From: an uncultured Bacteroidales bacterium
GTDB lineage: Bacteria; Bacteroidota; Bacteroidia; Bacteroidales; F082
DNA: 6,818 bases
Assembly (NCBI GenBank): GCA_937926515.1
Contig: CALAZZ010000191.1
Span: forward strand, 1 to 6,818
Direction of reading: 5' to 3'
Made by a program: the position numbers and the translations under genes. The first letter of the stretch is position 1, and each line of letters starts with the position of its first letter. Of this stretch, positions 5,439 through 6,818 are shown piece by piece. The notes below the pieces were generated by a model. The model was not told the DNA's origin and did no database searches. It saw only the letters and a program-made list of their open reading frames with translations.

Positions 5439-6314
5439 ATGTTACATCCCTCAGAAGGCTATTTGAATATTAGCGATACAAAAGTGTGGTATCGCATAGC
5501 GGGTAGGGGCGACCGCCTACCAATTCTGTTGCTGCATGGCGGCCCGGGTGCCCCGGCCTATTATCTGAACCCGCTCGGAGAGCTCGCTGCCGACAGGCCT
5601 GTTGTTTTCTTTGATCAGCCGGGATGTGGGCGTTCAGGAGGGGTGGCCGATATATCCTGCCTGAACATCGAATATTTCGTGGACGTGGTGGAGCAGCTTT
5701 GCCGTTACCTGGGGCTCAGCCGCTTTTATCTATACGGCCAGTCGTGGGGTGCATTGCTGGCCCTGGAATATTATCTGAAGCATCCCGGGCATATACAAGC
5801 CATGATACTCAGCAGCCCCCTTATTTCAACCCCTTCCTGGATCAAGGATGCCGGCTTGCTGATCAAGACTTTACCGGTACAGGTTCAGGATGCCATCAAC
5901 ACCCATGAGGCTGCCGGCAGCTTTGATTCGCCTGAATACCAGCAGGCCATGCAGGTTTTCTATGAGCGCTTCCTGGCTCGAAAACAACCCTGGCCGGAGG
6001 ATCTGTTGCAAACTTTTGAACAGATGGGACTGGAGGTGTATCAGCATATGTGGGGCCCAAGTGAATTTACGGCCAACGGCATCCTGAAGCATCATGACCG
6101 CAGCCATAGCCTTACAGCTATCCAAATTCCGGTGCTTTACCTGTGTGGAGAATTTGACGAAGCCAGGCCTGAAACAGTTCGTGTGTTTCATCACATGACA
6201 CCGGGCTCAAAAATGCACGTGGTTAAAGGCGCAGCACATATGACCATGCATGACGCACCCGGCAAGGATGTGGCCTGCATACGTGAATTTATTGATCTCG
6301 TCGGCGGTTTATGA
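5439..6314 (+). CDS. pip: Proline iminopeptidase-family alpha/beta hydrolase
   Basis: The protein has 291 residues and no signal peptide, so it is cytoplasmic. Prolyl aminopeptidases release N-terminal proline from peptides. The oxyanion-hole motif HGGPG is at 33-37, and FFDQPGCGRSG at 57-67 is a hallmark of this peptidase family. The nucleophile elbow GQSWGA (100-105) has Ser102. Asp240 lies in CGEFDEARPETV and His267 in GAAHMT, completing the Ser-Asp-His triad. The cap-domain stretch MWGPSEFTANGILKHHD (204-220) also matches tricorn-factor-F1/PIP enzymes rather than general esterases. The elbow has Ala where many members have a second Gly (GQSWGG), a mild variation. ATG 5439 follows the gldA stop by 3 nt, suggesting translational coupling. 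The metabolic link between the pair is unclear, and a related amide or ester substrate is possible. The symbol is given by family resemblance. Confidence 0.88.
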   Translation: MLHPSEGYLNISDTKVWYRIAGRGDRLPILLLHGGPGAPAYYLNPLGELAADRPVVFFDQPGCGRSGGVADISCLNIEYFVDVVEQLCRYLGLSRFYLYGQSWGALLALEYYLKHPGHIQAMILSSPLISTPSWIKDAGLLIKTLPVQVQDAINTHEAAGSFDSPEYQQAMQVFYERFLARKQPWPEDLLQTFEQMGLEVYQHMWGPSEFTANGILKHHDRSHSLTAIQIPVLYLCGEFDEARPETVRVFHHMTPGSKMHVVKGAAHMTMHDAPGKDVACIREFIDLVGGL

Positions 6315-6316
6315 TC

Positions 6317-6376
6317 ATGACCTCATTGTTGGAATTATTATTGATTGAGGTATTTGATGAAAAGGCAGAGCGATAA
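6317..6376 (+). other. Very short ORF after pip, doubtful
   Basis: ATG 6317 opens a 19-codon frame (MTSLLELLLIEVFDEKAER) ending in TAA. The same frame then stays open for another 18 codons to TAA near 6430. It begins 2 nt past the pip stop, so it could be a leftover of a third operon gene, but it is too short to claim as coding. Confidence 0.15.
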
Positions 6377-6402
6377 TGGATAAACCAAATTCGATCCGGT
6401 GT

Positions 6403-6426
6403 GGATGGGAACGGGCCTCCTTTTTT
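6403..6426 (+). terminator. Candidate intrinsic terminator after pip
   Basis: GGA-GG (6403-6408, one bulged T) pairs with CCTCC (6416-6420) around a 7-nt loop. It is followed directly by six T residues (6421-6426), about 90 nt past the pip stop. The stem is short, but the T tract is well placed. Confidence 0.4.
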
Positions 6427-6818
6427 GTAATATAAAGATGGATAGTAGCCTGAATCCCTATAATTGGTCCTGTTATTACCTTGGGTCGATTGTGTAGAAG
6501 GGGCTAGCTAGCTATGGTGATTGTTATCCAGCAAATTATTTCTTTCGACTTAGGCGGAAAACCCTGCAGTTATGGCTGGCAGAAGTATAGTTGTACTTTG
6601 ACAACCAGAAGGGTGTGTGATGCTCCCCGTTGGCTGAATGCTTGCAGGACCGCCCCTTCGACTAGCGCTTCGTTGCTTTACTATCTTCCAATTATACAGT
6701 CAATTAAGAAGCTAATTGAAAAATAATTTCGTTTTTTTGTAATAAATACTCATCCGGGTATACTTCCTGACTTGTCCCCTTACAAATTAGTGCGGTCGTA
6801 AGTATCTTATTATCAATG
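6427..6818. other. Stretch without a convincing gene
   Basis: No known RNA, transposon end or intact family gene is visible. Features noted are the self-complementary CTAGCTAG near 6503-6512 and a T7 run at 6732-6738. The word TTTTTTGTAATA occurs at 6421 and again at 6733. A minus-strand frame from about 6668 to 6514 reads ALVEGAVLQAFSQRG and onward, with one internal TAA. The plus-strand 70-codon frame at 6514-6726 has no family features. This may be decayed or repeat-derived DNA, and its right limit is outside the window. Confidence 0.4.

Noticed and set aside
6514..6726. A 70-codon plus-strand ORF
   Set aside because: It has no motif, an odd composition and no sign of conservation; the opposite strand looks at least as protein-like, so neither is called as a gene.

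Overview
The window looks like chromosomal DNA from a member of the Bacteroidota. Four things point that way. Starts lack Shine-Dalgarno sequences. Boxes matching the Bacteroidota -7 consensus (TAnnTTTG) lie upstream of the tRNA and of gldA. An interspersed palindromic repeat of the CTTTGTG...CTTAGTG type is present. The first gene carries a lipoprotein signal ending in Cys-Lys-Lys-Thr-Asp-Asp, as is common in that phylum. Genus cannot be fixed from the sequence. No phage, IS element, CRISPR array or origin is visible.

Layout, left to right. (1) Positions 1-204 hold two copies of a 67-nt imperfect hairpin repeat at a 118-nt period; the second ends 4 nt past the 3' end of a minus-strand tRNA-Ser(CGA) at 205-293. 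(2) A plus-strand gene at 488-1717 encodes a lipoprotein serpin with an inhibitory-type reactive-centre hinge. (3) Positions 1718-2279 hold a minus-strand gene remnant of unknown family, broken by two in-frame stops and a frameshift. (4) A minus-strand operon runs from 4088 down to 2280: an isopenicillin-N-synthase-like 2-oxoglutarate/Fe(II) dioxygenase, a small four-cysteine (zinc-ribbon-like) protein, and a TadA/nucleoside-deaminase-like protein. The last two share one reading frame, divided by a single TGA, and neither has a normal ATG at the expected place. (5) After a divergent regulatory region, a plus-strand pair (4338-6314) encodes glycerol dehydrogenase (gldA) and a proline-iminopeptidase-type alpha/beta hydrolase, 3 nt apart. 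(6) Positions 6315-6818 contain no convincing intact gene.

Functional reading. The gldA-pip pair is probably one transcript reading away from the oxygenase operon, and a 6-bp inverted repeat over the likely gldA -7 box is a candidate operator. The serpin stands alone and probably protects the cell surface from exogenous serine or cysteine proteases. No clearly new multi-gene system is evident. The most unusual points are the in-frame TGA between the cysteine-rich ORF and the deaminase, the start-codon/frameshift problem of the cysteine-rich ORF, the decayed gene at 1801-2198, and the repeat against the tRNA.
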